DNA of 64,000 nucleotides from Rhizocola hellebori (GTDB taxonomy: Bacteria; Actinomycetota; Actinomycetes; Mycobacteriales; Micromonosporaceae), in assembly GCF_016862955.1 (NCBI RefSeq), contig NZ_BONY01000028.1, forward strand, positions 56,267 to 120,266, written 5' to 3'. The notes under the pieces are model-generated. The model was not told the origin of the DNA. It was given only the letters and a program-made list of their open reading frames with translations, and did not search any database. This document shows, in pieces, positions 32,422-40,482 of this stretch (the stretch's first letter is position 1; each line of letters opens with the position of its first letter). Position numbers and translations under genes: made by a program.

Positions 32422-34092
32422 TCAGCCGGTGACGATGTTGACGATGCGCGGCGCCCGCACGATGATCCGGCTCGCCGAAGGCGTGCCGACGCTGGTGAGG
32501 GCGCGCGACCGCAGGTCGGCTTCGGTGATGGTCACCGGAACTTCGAGCCGTGCCCGCACCTTGCCGTCGACCTGCACCACGCAGGTAGTGGTCTCCTCGG
32601 CGATGAGCTGTGCGTCAACAGCCGGCCAGCTGCTCGAATCGGCGAACCCGAGCTGGGCGGCGGTGAGCGGGGCGAAGCAGGAAAGCATCACGACCAACGC
32701 GTCGGCGCCCTCCCGAGTGGTCGCACTGTCCACATCGGAGTGACGCAGCAGCGTGGTCAGCTCCATCATCCGGGCGATGGCCACGTTGAAGCGCTTGCCG
32801 TCCATGGCCACGGTGGTGGCGTGCAACAGCTTGTGCACGGCACGGCGCAGCTGCGGGTCGGCTGGGCCGGAGGCGTTGGCGGGCAACGACTCCAGCAGCC
32901 GGGTCACCCGGCCCAGCCACTTCACGGCTGCGGTGGGGGAGACGTCGGCCCAGTCGATGTCCTCCTCGGGTGGCCCGGCGAAGAGCATGGTGACGCGCAC
33001 CGCGTCGGGCCCGTGGGCGGCGATCTGCTCCTGTAGCGAGACCATGTTGCCCAGGGTCTTGCTCATGGACTTGCCGTTCATGATGACCTGACCCTGGTTG
33101 GTCAGCCGGGTGAACGGCTCGGTGAAGCTGAGCATGCCCAGGTCGTGCAGCACCTTCGTCATGAACCTGGCGTAGATGAGGTGGCCGCAGGCATGTTCGC
33201 GCCCACCGATGTATTCGGCCACCGGCAGCCAGCGCTCGATCCCGGCCGGGTCGAACGGGCCGTCCTGATAGGACGGATTGGGATAGCGCAGGAAATACCA
33301 CGACGAGTCGACGAAGGTGTCCATGGTGTCAGGGTCGCGCTGAGCCGGGCCGCCGCACCGCGGGCAGCTGGTATCGCCAGGTAAATTCAACCCCAGAGGC
33401 AATTCTTCGTCGGGTACCGGAACCAGCCCGCACTCTCCACAATGGACAATCGGGATAGGGGTGCCCCACTGACGCTGGCGCGAGATGAGCCAGTCATGCA
33501 GATTGGCGATCCAGTGCCGCTGCATGGTGAGGATCTCGGCGGGCCAGTGCCCTTCCAGCTGTGCCATGTCGTCCACGAGCCGCTTCGCGTAGGCGGTGGT
33601 GCGGAAGAACCACTGGGTCAGCTCCCTTTCCACGACACGGGTTTGGCAGCGCTCGCACCTGCCGTCGATGACCTGCTCGTTGGCCAGCACGGTCTCGTCC
33701 TGCGGGCACCAGTTCACCGGGGCGCTGGCGCGATAGGCCAGCCCTCTTTCCACCATCCGCAGAAAAATCCATTGGTTCCAGCGAAAGTACTCGGGATCCG
33801 AGGTGTGCAGACGGGTCTGCCACTCGAAGGAGAAGCCCATCCGCCGAAACGACTCGGCCTGCACCTCGATGTTCGCGTAGGTCCACTCCCGCGGATCGAT
33901 GCCGCGCTTACGCGCGGCGTTCTCGGCGGGAAGCCCGAACGAGTCCCACCCGACGGGAAACAGCACGTCTTTTCCGCGAAGGCGAAGGTAGCGCGCGATG
34001 GCGTCGCTGATCGAAAACACCTCCGCGTGTCCCATGTGCAGGTCACCGGAGGGATACGAAAACATACTCACTACGTAAGCTCGTTCCTCCAT
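32422..34092 (-). CDS. Leucyl-tRNA synthetase paralog lacking the CP1 editing domain
   Basis: A class Ia synthetase of 556 residues, against 800-970 for normal bacterial LeuRS. The catalytic core is LeuRS-like: [12 protein letters not shown] (HIGH motif 19-22), [50 protein letters not shown], and KSMSKTLGN (341-349). The anticodon-binding domain and a C-terminal domain ([11 protein letters not shown]) are present. Between MQRHWIA (190-196) and [18 protein letters not shown] (from 198), where LeuRS carries about 190 residues of CP1 editing domain, only one or two residues remain. The first ~30 residues of the family are also missing. Leu-tRNA formation looks possible; post-transfer editing does not. 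It diverges from the MmcQ-like gene, with 17 bp between starts. Confidence 0.9.
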   Translation of the reverse strand: MEERAYVVSMFSYPSGDLHMGHAEVFSISDAIARYLRLRGKDVLFPVGWDSFGLPAENAARKRGIDPREWTYANIEVQAESFRRMGFSFEWQTRLHTSDPEYFRWNQWIFLRMVERGLAYRASAPVNWCPQDETVLANEQVIDGRCERCQTRVVERELTQWFFRTTAYAKRLVDDMAQLEGHWPAEILTMQRHWIANLHDWLISRQRQWGTPIPIVHCGECGLVPVPDEELPLGLNLPGDTSCPRCGGPAQRDPDTMDTFVDSSWYFLRYPNPSYQDGPFDPAGIERWLPVAEYIGGREHACGHLIYARFMTKVLHDLGMLSFTEPFTRLTNQGQVIMNGKSMSKTLGNMVSLQEQIAAHGPDAVRVTMLFAGPPEEDIDWADVSPTAAVKWLGRVTRLLESLPANASGPADPQLRRAVHKLLHATTVAMDGKRFNVAIARMMELTTLLRHSDVDSATTREGADALVVMLSCFAPLTAAQLGFADSSSWPAVDAQLIAEETTTCVVQVDGKVRARLEVPVTITEADLRSRALTSVGTPSASRIIVRAPRIVNIVTG

Positions 34093-34109
34093 GTCCTACC
34101 CTGGCACAC

Positions 34110-34448
34110 ATGGTGACCGTCGCGCAGGTGAGTATTTTCGCCCGCACCCTTCCCCGGGCCTATGAGGTGGTGGTGCGAGATCGGCTGAAGTTCCGGGTGG
34201 GAAAGATTGTCTTTCTTGCCTTCTCACGCGATGAGACCACGATGGGTTTCGGCTTTCCGAAGGAGGAGCGGGCGGCCCTGGTCGAGGCCAACCCGGAGAA
34301 GTTCTTCCTGCCGTCGGCTTCGGACATGCGCTTCCACTGGGTCGAGGCCTACCTGGACCAGCTCGGCGAGGAAGAGATGCGCGAGCTGGTCCTCGACGCC
34401 TGGCGCATGTGTGTGCCCAAGAAGGTTGCCGCCGCCTACCGCGCTTAA
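34110..34448 (+). CDS. MmcQ/YjbR-family protein
   Basis: A 112-residue protein with the YjbR fold pattern: an early LPRAYEVVVRDRLKFRVGKIVFLAF segment, FGFPKEERAALVEANPEKFFLP, a Trp in the second half (FHWVEAYLDQL), and a C-terminal helix ending AWRMCVPKKVAAAYRA. The family is named for DNA binding, but its biochemical role is poorly known. TACCCT 7 nt upstream of the ATG indicates a leaderless mRNA. The start lies only 17 bp from the divergent LeuRS-like gene, so the two promoters must overlap. Confidence 0.82.
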   Translation: MVTVAQVSIFARTLPRAYEVVVRDRLKFRVGKIVFLAFSRDETTMGFGFPKEERAALVEANPEKFFLPSASDMRFHWVEAYLDQLGEEEMRELVLDAWRMCVPKKVAAAYRA

Positions 34449-34476
34449 TTTACCTACATCACATAGACTACGGTGC

Positions 34477-35637
34477 ATGGTTTTGTATCGTTGGACCGCG
34501 CCCGGCCTCATGGCCCTGACCCTCGCCTTCGGGCTGCCCTCCTACGCCGAGCCGGCCGACGGCAGCCATGCGGCGTGGGGGCAGGCTACGCTCACCGGCT
34601 TCGCCTCCCTGCCGGCTCAGACCTTTGTCAGCGCAAGCGAACCCTCAGGTTCGGCACTCGGGACTGAGCCGGTCAACGGGGTGCCGGTGCCCTTCGCCGA
34701 TCAGCCGGTACAGGGATTCAGCGGGATCGTCCGCAACCTCGACGGCAGCTTCGATGTGCTCTCCGACAACGGTTACGGCAGCCAGGCCAACAGCGCCGAC
34801 TTCGTGCTGCGCATCCAGCGCATCATGCCCAGCTTCGAGAGCAAGACGGTCGATGTGGTGGGCGGGCTCAACCTGACCGACCCGGCCGGGCACGTCGCGT
34901 GGCCACTGACCCGGCCGGACAGGGTGCTCACCGGTTCCGACTTCGACCCCGAGTCCATGGTCAAGCTTGGCGATGGCAGCTACTGGATGGGCGACGAATT
35001 CGGCCCCTATCTGCTGCATTTCGACCGAGCGGGCCGTCTCCTCGCGCCGCCCGTGCCGCTGGACGGTGTCTACTCTCCGCAGAGCGCGGCCCGGCTGGGG
35101 GTGACCCCCAACCTGGGCAACAGCAGGGGTTTTGAGGGCGTGGCCGTGTCGCGCGATGGCCGCTACCTCTACCCGATGCTGGAGGGGACCGTGACCGGTG
35201 ATACGCCGGGAACGTTGCGGATCAACCAGTTCGACACGCGGGCCAACGCTTACACGTCGCGGCGGTGGACCTACCCGCTGGAGTCGCCGGACCATTCGGC
35301 CGCCGACTTCGTGGCCGTTGGCAGGGATCGGTTCGCGGTCATCGAGCGAGACGGGCTGCAAGGCGAGGCCGCGCAGTTTAAACGGATCTATCTCATCGAT
35401 TTGTCCGGTACCAAGACGATGGTGGCGGATCTGCTGAACATCGCTGATCCGTTGCGGTTGGGGGGCAGCGAGGCGGTTTTCCGGTTCCCGTTCTTCACCA
35501 TCGAGGCCGTGATCCAGCTCGATGACCGGACACTCGGCGTGCTCAACGACAACAACTTTCCCTCCTCGTCGGGCCGCACGCCGGGCCTGCCGGACAACAA
35601 CGAGTTCATCACCATCCGCCTGTCGCACAAGCTGTAG
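34477..35637 (+). CDS. Secreted esterase-like phytase-family protein
   Basis: A 386-residue secreted protein with a signal peptide of about 24 residues ending SYA. The body is a beta-propeller-like esterase/phytase-like domain (PF13449 type): FSGIVRNLDGSFDVLSDNGYG, FDPESMVKLGDGSYWMGDEFGPYLLHFD, NSRGFEGVAVSRDGRYLYPMLEG, HSAADFVAVGRDRFAVIERDG and LNDNNFPSSSGRTPG are its conserved strands. The family may hydrolyse phosphate esters, but the activity is not established. The ATG at 34477 has TAGACT 7 nt upstream, which starts within 20 bp of the preceding gene's stop. Confidence 0.85.
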   Translation: MVLYRWTAPGLMALTLAFGLPSYAEPADGSHAAWGQATLTGFASLPAQTFVSASEPSGSALGTEPVNGVPVPFADQPVQGFSGIVRNLDGSFDVLSDNGYGSQANSADFVLRIQRIMPSFESKTVDVVGGLNLTDPAGHVAWPLTRPDRVLTGSDFDPESMVKLGDGSYWMGDEFGPYLLHFDRAGRLLAPPVPLDGVYSPQSAARLGVTPNLGNSRGFEGVAVSRDGRYLYPMLEGTVTGDTPGTLRINQFDTRANAYTSRRWTYPLESPDHSAADFVAVGRDRFAVIERDGLQGEAAQFKRIYLIDLSGTKTMVADLLNIADPLRLGGSEAVFRFPFFTIEAVIQLDDRTLGVLNDNNFPSSSGRTPGLPDNNEFITIRLSHKL

Positions 35638-35692
35638 ACAGCGGTGACGCCGAGGGCGGGCCGGTGAGCGCTCGGGCCATTACCATGCGCCC

Positions 35693-36175
35693 ATGCCTCA
35701 ACGTTTCCGCCCTCTCGTCCCCCTGCCGGGGCGGCTCATCCTGCTGAGGATTTTTGCCCTGGTCATGGGCTTGTTCGGGATTGTCACCGCATTGATCGGC
35801 ACCCGATCTTCGTCGTCCTTGGAGTCAGTCTTCTTCTTCGCCATCTGCCTGATGATGTTCCGGCTCAGCCTGTGCGGGCTGGCCAGCAACGCCGAGGCGG
35901 TGAGCATTGTGAAGGGCTGGACCAGCAAGGTCGTCAGGTACGACACGATCGAATCGTTCGAGTGGCTGCACAACCTGGAAAGCTTCGGGGCACCCGGCAA
36001 GCGGTTGTGGATTGTGCTTGATGACGGGCAGCGGTGCCCGGTGCCGGTGGTGGTCGGGCATAGCCCGATGTTCAAGCTTCTCAGCTCCGACATCTGGCTT
36101 ACGCCCGATCAGGCTGCTGCTGTCGTGGCCGATCTGCAGACCCGGCGCAGGGCTGCGCGGGTGACGGCCGAATAG
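35693..36175 (+). CDS. Membrane protein with PH-like domain
   Basis: A 160-residue protein: two N-terminal helices (about 14-35 and 43-62), then a soluble bacterial PH-like domain (about 68-160: EAVSIVKGWTSKVVRYDTIESFEW, RLWIVLDDGQRCPVPVV and a final LTPDQAAAVVADLQTRR helix). Such proteins are common and uncharacterised in actinobacteria. TACCAT 6 nt before the ATG suggests a leaderless transcript. No functional link to neighbours is evident. Confidence 0.72.
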   Translation: MPQRFRPLVPLPGRLILLRIFALVMGLFGIVTALIGTRSSSSLESVFFFAICLMMFRLSLCGLASNAEAVSIVKGWTSKVVRYDTIESFEWLHNLESFGAPGKRLWIVLDDGQRCPVPVVVGHSPMFKLLSSDIWLTPDQAAAVVADLQTRRRAARVTAE

Positions 36176-36207
36176 CCGCCACCCGCGCCGGGGGGATGGG
36201 TGTTTCG

Positions 36208-37212
36208 TTAAACGGCAACGGTTTCGGCCAGCTTGCGGGCGTCGTCGCGGGCCGGGCCGGCTGGCTCGGCGGTTTGCTCACCGAGGTCGGCGCGGCCTAC
36301 GGCGACCAGCACCAAGCCCAGCAGTGCGGTTCCGGTTAGCACCCAAAGCGCTTGCGTGCCACCGGCCCAGTCGAAGTAGGCGGCCGAGCGCAGCAGCGTC
36401 GATCCGGCCCCGACCGGCAGCCATTGGCCCACCTCGCCCCAGGGCTGCGGTAGCAGCTCGGGGGCGGCGGCCACGCCCGAAAGCGGGTTGCCGATGAGGA
36501 AGACGAGCAGCGCGCCCAGGCCTATTCCGGCCCGGCCCAGCGCCGCGCCCAGCCCGGCGACCAGGCCGGCTGCGGCCAAAGCGAACAGGCCGATCGCGGT
36601 GGCGTTGGCCAGATAGTTGTCGGGCAGCACGCCCAGCCAGCTCTGCAGCACGGCGGCCCCGACCAGCCCGGTCAGCGCTGCGTAGACGCCCAAGCCCAGC
36701 AGCCGGGCCCGCCGGTTGCGGACCAGCAGGATCAAGGCGATCCCGGCGAGCATGCTGGTGAGGGCGAGCGGCAGGAAGCCGGAGGCGAACCCGGCGCCGC
36801 GCGGGTCGGTCGGGTCGGTGGGCACCACATCGGTGACCGGAACCGGCTTGCCGCCGCCGAGCTGGGCGGCGGCCTGGCTCAGCAAGGCGGCCACGGTGGG
36901 GCTGGCCGCGGAGGCGGTGTGCAGCGCGATCCCGTCCGGCCCGGCGATGAACGCCGCGTAGGCCTCACGGTGGCGCAACATTTCGTCGGCGGCCGAAACG
37001 TCGGCCACCTTGGTGATCTCGAAGGCGCCCGGTTTCGCGCTGGAGAGCTGCTGGACCAGAGCGTCCGGCCCGGCCACGGCAACGGGCAGATCACGCGGCT
37101 CCAGATGGGTCGCGGGCGCAGCGAAAAATGGCACCGATAGGGCTTGGATAAGCACGATCGCGGTGGCGAGGATCGCCGCCAAGGCGAGGGCGGGCGGCTG
37201 CTTGCGAGCCAT
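36208..37212 (-). CDS. DUF3533/ABC-2-like membrane protein controlled by TetR
   Basis: A 334-residue protein: one N-terminal helix (about 10-30), an extracytoplasmic domain (about 32-150), then five or six helices and a short polar tail. The arrangement matches small DUF3533/YhgE-Pip-type proteins related to ABC-2 permeases, which are often exporter or envelope proteins. GAGGAG lies 5 nt upstream of the ATG. It is divergent from a tetR gene; one copy of an AACGAA-N2-TTCGTT operator sits 13 bp upstream of its start, so the TetR protein very probably represses it. Confidence 0.7.
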   Translation of the reverse strand: MARKQPPALALAAILATAIVLIQALSVPFFAAPATHLEPRDLPVAVAGPDALVQQLSSAKPGAFEITKVADVSAADEMLRHREAYAAFIAGPDGIALHTASAASPTVAALLSQAAAQLGGGKPVPVTDVVPTDPTDPRGAGFASGFLPLALTSMLAGIALILLVRNRRARLLGLGVYAALTGLVGAAVLQSWLGVLPDNYLANATAIGLFALAAAGLVAGLGAALGRAGIGLGALLVFLIGNPLSGVAAAPELLPQPWGEVGQWLPVGAGSTLLRSAAYFDWAGGTQALWVLTGTALLGLVLVAVGRADLGEQTAEPAGPARDDARKLAETVAV

Positions 37213-37225
37213 CGTGACTCCTCAA

Positions 37226-37239
37226 AACGAATGTTCGTT
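37226..37239. promoter_or_regulatory. TetR operator 1
   Basis: AACGAATGTTCGTT: half-sites AACGAA and TTCGTT with a 2-bp centre, 13 bp upstream of the membrane-protein ATG. Matches operator 2 at 12 of 14 positions. Confidence 0.8.
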
Positions 37240-37282
37240 CTCTTTAAAAGTGAGCCTGACATCCGGCACGGGATTCGTCAAG

Positions 37283-37296
37283 AACGAGCGTTCGTT
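37283..37296. promoter_or_regulatory. TetR operator 2
   Basis: AACGAGCGTTCGTT ends one base before the TACGAT -10 (37298-37303) of the tetR gene. With operator 1, 57 bp away, it would let the repressor control both divergent genes. Confidence 0.8.
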
Positions 37297-37310
37297 TTAC
37301 GATGAGAGCT

Positions 37311-37895
37311 ATGCCACGCGTCTCCGACGAGCACCTCGCCAACCGCCGGCGCCAGATCCTCGACGCGGCCCGCACCTGCTTCCTGCGCAACGGCTTCCAC
37401 GCCACCTCGATGCAGGACGTGATCGCGGAGGCGGGGTTGTCGGTCGGCGCGGTGTACCGGTACTTCAAAAGCAAGAACGAGATCGTGACCGCCATCGCCG
37501 AAGAGGTCGTCGGCGGCGTCGACGAGGCGCTGGCCGACCTGGTGGCCAGCGACCTGTCCGTCACCGCGACGCTGGGGCGCGCGCTGAGCTTCGTCGACGC
37601 CCAGACCGGGCCGGACGGCGTGTTCCGGCTGGCGATCCAGGTCTGGGCCGAGGCCATGCGCGACCCGGCGCTGGCCAAATTTGTCAGCGGCGCCTACGGC
37701 CGCATCCGGGGCCACTTCGTGGAACTGGCCCGGCACGCGCAGGCCCGCGGCGAGCTTTCGGCATCGGCGGACGCGGAGGCGATGGGCGCGGTCCTGTTCG
37801 GCATGATGCCCGCCTATGCGTTGCAGCGGGTGCTCACCGGTACCCCCGACCGGGAGAGCTTCCTGCGCGGAGTGACCGCGATCCTCAAGGGTTAG
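37311..37895 (+). CDS. TetR/AcrR-family transcriptional repressor
   Basis: A 194-residue TetR regulator. The N-terminal helix-turn-helix is ILDAARTCFLRNGFHATSMQDVIAEAGLSVGAVYRYFKSKNEI (residues about 15-58, read in pieces); the rest is the helical ligand domain. ATG 37311 was preferred over 37302 because TACGAT ends 7 nt before it. Two near-identical operators flank the divergent promoter region. It probably represses itself and the membrane-protein gene and responds to a small hydrophobic ligand. Confidence 0.92.
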   Translation: MPRVSDEHLANRRRQILDAARTCFLRNGFHATSMQDVIAEAGLSVGAVYRYFKSKNEIVTAIAEEVVGGVDEALADLVASDLSVTATLGRALSFVDAQTGPDGVFRLAIQVWAEAMRDPALAKFVSGAYGRIRGHFVELARHAQARGELSASADAEAMGAVLFGMMPAYALQRVLTGTPDRESFLRGVTAILKG

Positions 37896-37919
37896 GCCCG
37901 GCAACCGCCGGGCCTAACC
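37890..37919. terminator. Bidirectional hairpin terminator between tetR and the CAA protein gene
   Basis: A perfect 13-bp stem (37890-37902 with 37907-37919) with a 4-nt loop. The left arm contains the tetR stop codon, and the stem ends 14 bp before the stop of the convergent gene, so it can serve both. Confidence 0.85.
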
Positions 37920-37933
37920 GCTGATCGCTCCGG

Positions 37934-40429
37934 CTACGGCTTGAACCAGCCGCCGAAGGGCAGTCCTGGAAGCCAGTCGACCAGATCGTGGCCGAACCAC
38001 GGGGCGTCGAAGCACATGTCCCAGAAGGATTTGTGCTTCTTCTTGTTCTTGACGACGACCTGCTCGGCGGGATCGCCGCAAGCGGTGTCGGCCGGCGCGT
38101 TATTGGCGTCGCCGCTGTAGGTGGCGATCCATTGGTAGGTGCCCACCTGGGTCGGGGTGAAGGGGGCCGAGGTGTAGGGGCCGTTGCCGTTGACGCTGGT
38201 TTGCGTGCTGAAGATGGGCTGGCCGGCACAGGTGGCGTTGTTGGGGCCGTAGAGGTCGAAAGTGATTGACCCGGTTGGGCTATCGCCGTCGGCGAGGTTG
38301 GCGGTGTCGGTGATGGAGCCGCCGAGCGTGATGTCGGGTGAGGCATCGGTGGTGATGCTCGGTGTGGCCGGCGTGGTGGTGACGACGACGGACTCGGCCG
38401 GGTCGTCGCAGGCGGTGGTGACCGGGTTGTTGTCGGCGTCACCGCTGTAGGAGGCGACCCATTGATAGGTCCCCGCCTGGGTCGGGGTGAAGGCGTCCGA
38501 GGTGTAGGAACGGTTACCGATGACGATGCGGGTGCTGGTGGTGGCCGGCACGCCCGTGCAGTCCGGGTCGTTGGGGCCGTAGAGCGTGAAAGTCAAGACG
38601 CCGATGGGGTTCAGGCCGCCGCCGAGGTTGGCCGTGTCGGTGACGGATCCGCCAAGAACTATGTCGTCGGACGCCACCGTGGTCAGCGTCGGTGTCACGA
38701 CGTTGGACGTCACGGTGACGGCCTCGGCCGGGTCGTTGCACGCGGTCACGGCTGGGTTGTTGAGGGCGTCGCCGCCGTAGCCGGCCACCCATTGGTAGGT
38801 GCCCACCTGGCTAGGGGTCGCGATGTCAGAGGTATAGGTGCCGTTGCCGTTGACCGGTCTCGTGCTGACTATCGAAGGGCCGGTACAGGTGGGGTCGTTG
38901 GGGCCGTAAAGGCGGAAGATGATGGATCCGGTCGGGTTCTGGCCGCCGGCGAGGATCGCGGAGTCGGTGACCGACCCGCCGAGGGTCACGTCGTCCGACG
39001 CATCGGTGACCAGTGTGGGTGTGGCTATGGCCTCGGTGATGGCCACGGATTCGTTCGGGTCGTTGCAGGCGGTGGAGGCGTCATTGTTGTTGGCATCCCC
39101 GCTGTAGACGGCTACCCATCTGTAGGTGCCCACCTGGGTGGGGACGTAGCTGGCCGAGGTGTAAGAGCTGGTGCCGGCGATGACGGGGATTGTCGACGTG
39201 AAGACGGGCGTGCCGGAGCAGGTAATGTTGTTGGGGCCGTAGAGGTTGAAGGTGATGGAGCCGGTGGGGTTCGCTCCGCCGGTGAGGGTCGCCGTGTCGC
39301 TGATCGACCCGCTGCGGGTCACATCGGGGGAGGCGTCGGTGACGATGCTCGGCGTGGGCAGGCCGCTGCAGTTGAGGGTGGCCGTGAAGGGGAAGGGGTG
39401 CACCTCGCCGCCGTCGGGGCCCATCACGAGGCTGGCCACGATGACCTGACCCTCGTTGTTGGCCGCGCTGACGTCGGTGAGGCTCGCGTTGGGCGCGTAG
39501 AGCGTGCCCTCCAGCGTCGCCGAGTTCGCCACCTGGGTGATGGCTGTCGCGGTCGGGAAGTTCCAGAACATGAAGGGCGCGTGGACACCGCTGGTCCCGG
39601 CCTGGTTGGGCACCTTCCAGTTGAAGACATTCCCAGGACCGGTATTGACATTGATCAGCATCGGTGTGTTCGCGCTGGGCTGTGTCGGCTGGAACGTCAG
39701 AATGTCGATGTTGTTCAGGTTGGCGGCGGTGATGTTCAGGACGTTGGTGACGTTGGGGGTCAGGTTGATGAACGCGTTGGTGTTCGGCGGCAGCGTGGGG
39801 GGTAGTGCCTCGCCCTGCGCGTTGGTGAGGATGACGTTGTTGGTGCAGCCCGCAAGTGAAACCGAAGAGCTGCGGAAGTCCGCGAAGGCGGCGGCGAAGT
39901 CGATGGGTGAGGTCGGGCCGACCGAGGCGACGGGCTGCCTAACGGTCAGCTCCACCCGAGGGACGGATTCGTAGGCGGCGTTGTTGGCCACGATGCGGGT
40001 GTTGACCTGAGCTCCGTTGCCGTCGTTGATGAGAACGTCGGCGTTGTTGAGGTTGCCCACCTTCGCGTAGGCGCCGGAGAGCACCTGCAGCCGGAAGGGT
40101 TGACTGGCGGCGAAGTTGACCTGGCCGCCGATGACCAGTGCGCTGGGCACGGTTTCGTTCGGGGCGAAGAACGTGCCCGTGGAGTTCCCGGCGACCTGGT
40201 AGTTGCCGCCGATGGTGAGGTTCCCGCCGATGGCGACCGGTCCCTCGGTCTCGTTGTTGGTCAGCGTGGCGTTGCCCGCGGTGAAGATGTTGAAGCCCAG
40301 AGCCGAGGCGGTGGGCGCTTCCGGGCTAGCGCTGGCTTGGCCCGCGGTGAGCACGATGAGCGCTGCGGTAGCGAATGCGCTCACGGCTGCTATCGCAGCT
40401 ATGGTGCGTTTTGTCCGTAATAGATCCAT
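37934..40429 (-). CDS. Secreted choice-of-anchor-A surface protein with four Ig-like repeats
   Basis: An 831-residue exported protein. Signal peptide about 1-34 (ends ASA). Residues about 40-350 are a choice-of-anchor-A (CAA) domain (LGFNIFTAGNATLTNNETEG, GNLTIGGNYQVAGN, SATLEGTLYAPNASL). Four repeats of about 109 residues follow (359-468, 470-578, 579-687, 688-794), each with TDASxDVTxxGSxxDTAxL, LYGPN, VGTYxWVAxYSGDAxN and two Cys that could form a disulfide. The tail is a basic run (KNKKKHK) and a Trp-rich end (WLPGLPFGGWFKP) with no LPxTG motif. It is probably an adhesin or cell-surface stalk. The repeats are similar in DNA, so their number may vary. It lies 53 bp downstream of the MBL gene. 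Confidence 0.83.
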   Translation of the reverse strand: MDLLRTKRTIAAIAAVSAFATAALIVLTAGQASASPEAPTASALGFNIFTAGNATLTNNETEGPVAIGGNLTIGGNYQVAGNSTGTFFAPNETVPSALVIGGQVNFAASQPFRLQVLSGAYAKVGNLNNADVLINDGNGAQVNTRIVANNAAYESVPRVELTVRQPVASVGPTSPIDFAAAFADFRSSSVSLAGCTNNVILTNAQGEALPPTLPPNTNAFINLTPNVTNVLNITAANLNNIDILTFQPTQPSANTPMLINVNTGPGNVFNWKVPNQAGTSGVHAPFMFWNFPTATAITQVANSATLEGTLYAPNASLTDVSAANNEGQVIVASLVMGPDGGEVHPFPFTATLNCSGLPTPSIVTDASPDVTRSGSISDTATLTGGANPTGSITFNLYGPNNITCSGTPVFTSTIPVIAGTSSYTSASYVPTQVGTYRWVAVYSGDANNNDASTACNDPNESVAITEAIATPTLVTDASDDVTLGGSVTDSAILAGGQNPTGSIIFRLYGPNDPTCTGPSIVSTRPVNGNGTYTSDIATPSQVGTYQWVAGYGGDALNNPAVTACNDPAEAVTVTSNVVTPTLTTVASDDIVLGGSVTDTANLGGGLNPIGVLTFTLYGPNDPDCTGVPATTSTRIVIGNRSYTSDAFTPTQAGTYQWVASYSGDADNNPVTTACDDPAESVVVTTTPATPSITTDASPDITLGGSITDTANLADGDSPTGSITFDLYGPNNATCAGQPIFSTQTSVNGNGPYTSAPFTPTQVGTYQWIATYSGDANNAPADTACGDPAEQVVVKNKKKHKSFWDMCFDAPWFGHDLVDWLPGLPFGGWFKP

Positions 40430-40482
40430 TCAAGATATATATCCGGAAGTGAGACTGTTTGATGAGCTTTCGTCAAACAGGG

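Noticed and set aside
31351..33036. A 561-codon open frame on the plus strand
   Set aside because: It is antisense to the aldehyde dehydrogenase and LeuRS-like genes and has the composition of a shadow frame (Gly/Arg/Val/Asp-rich, no domain).
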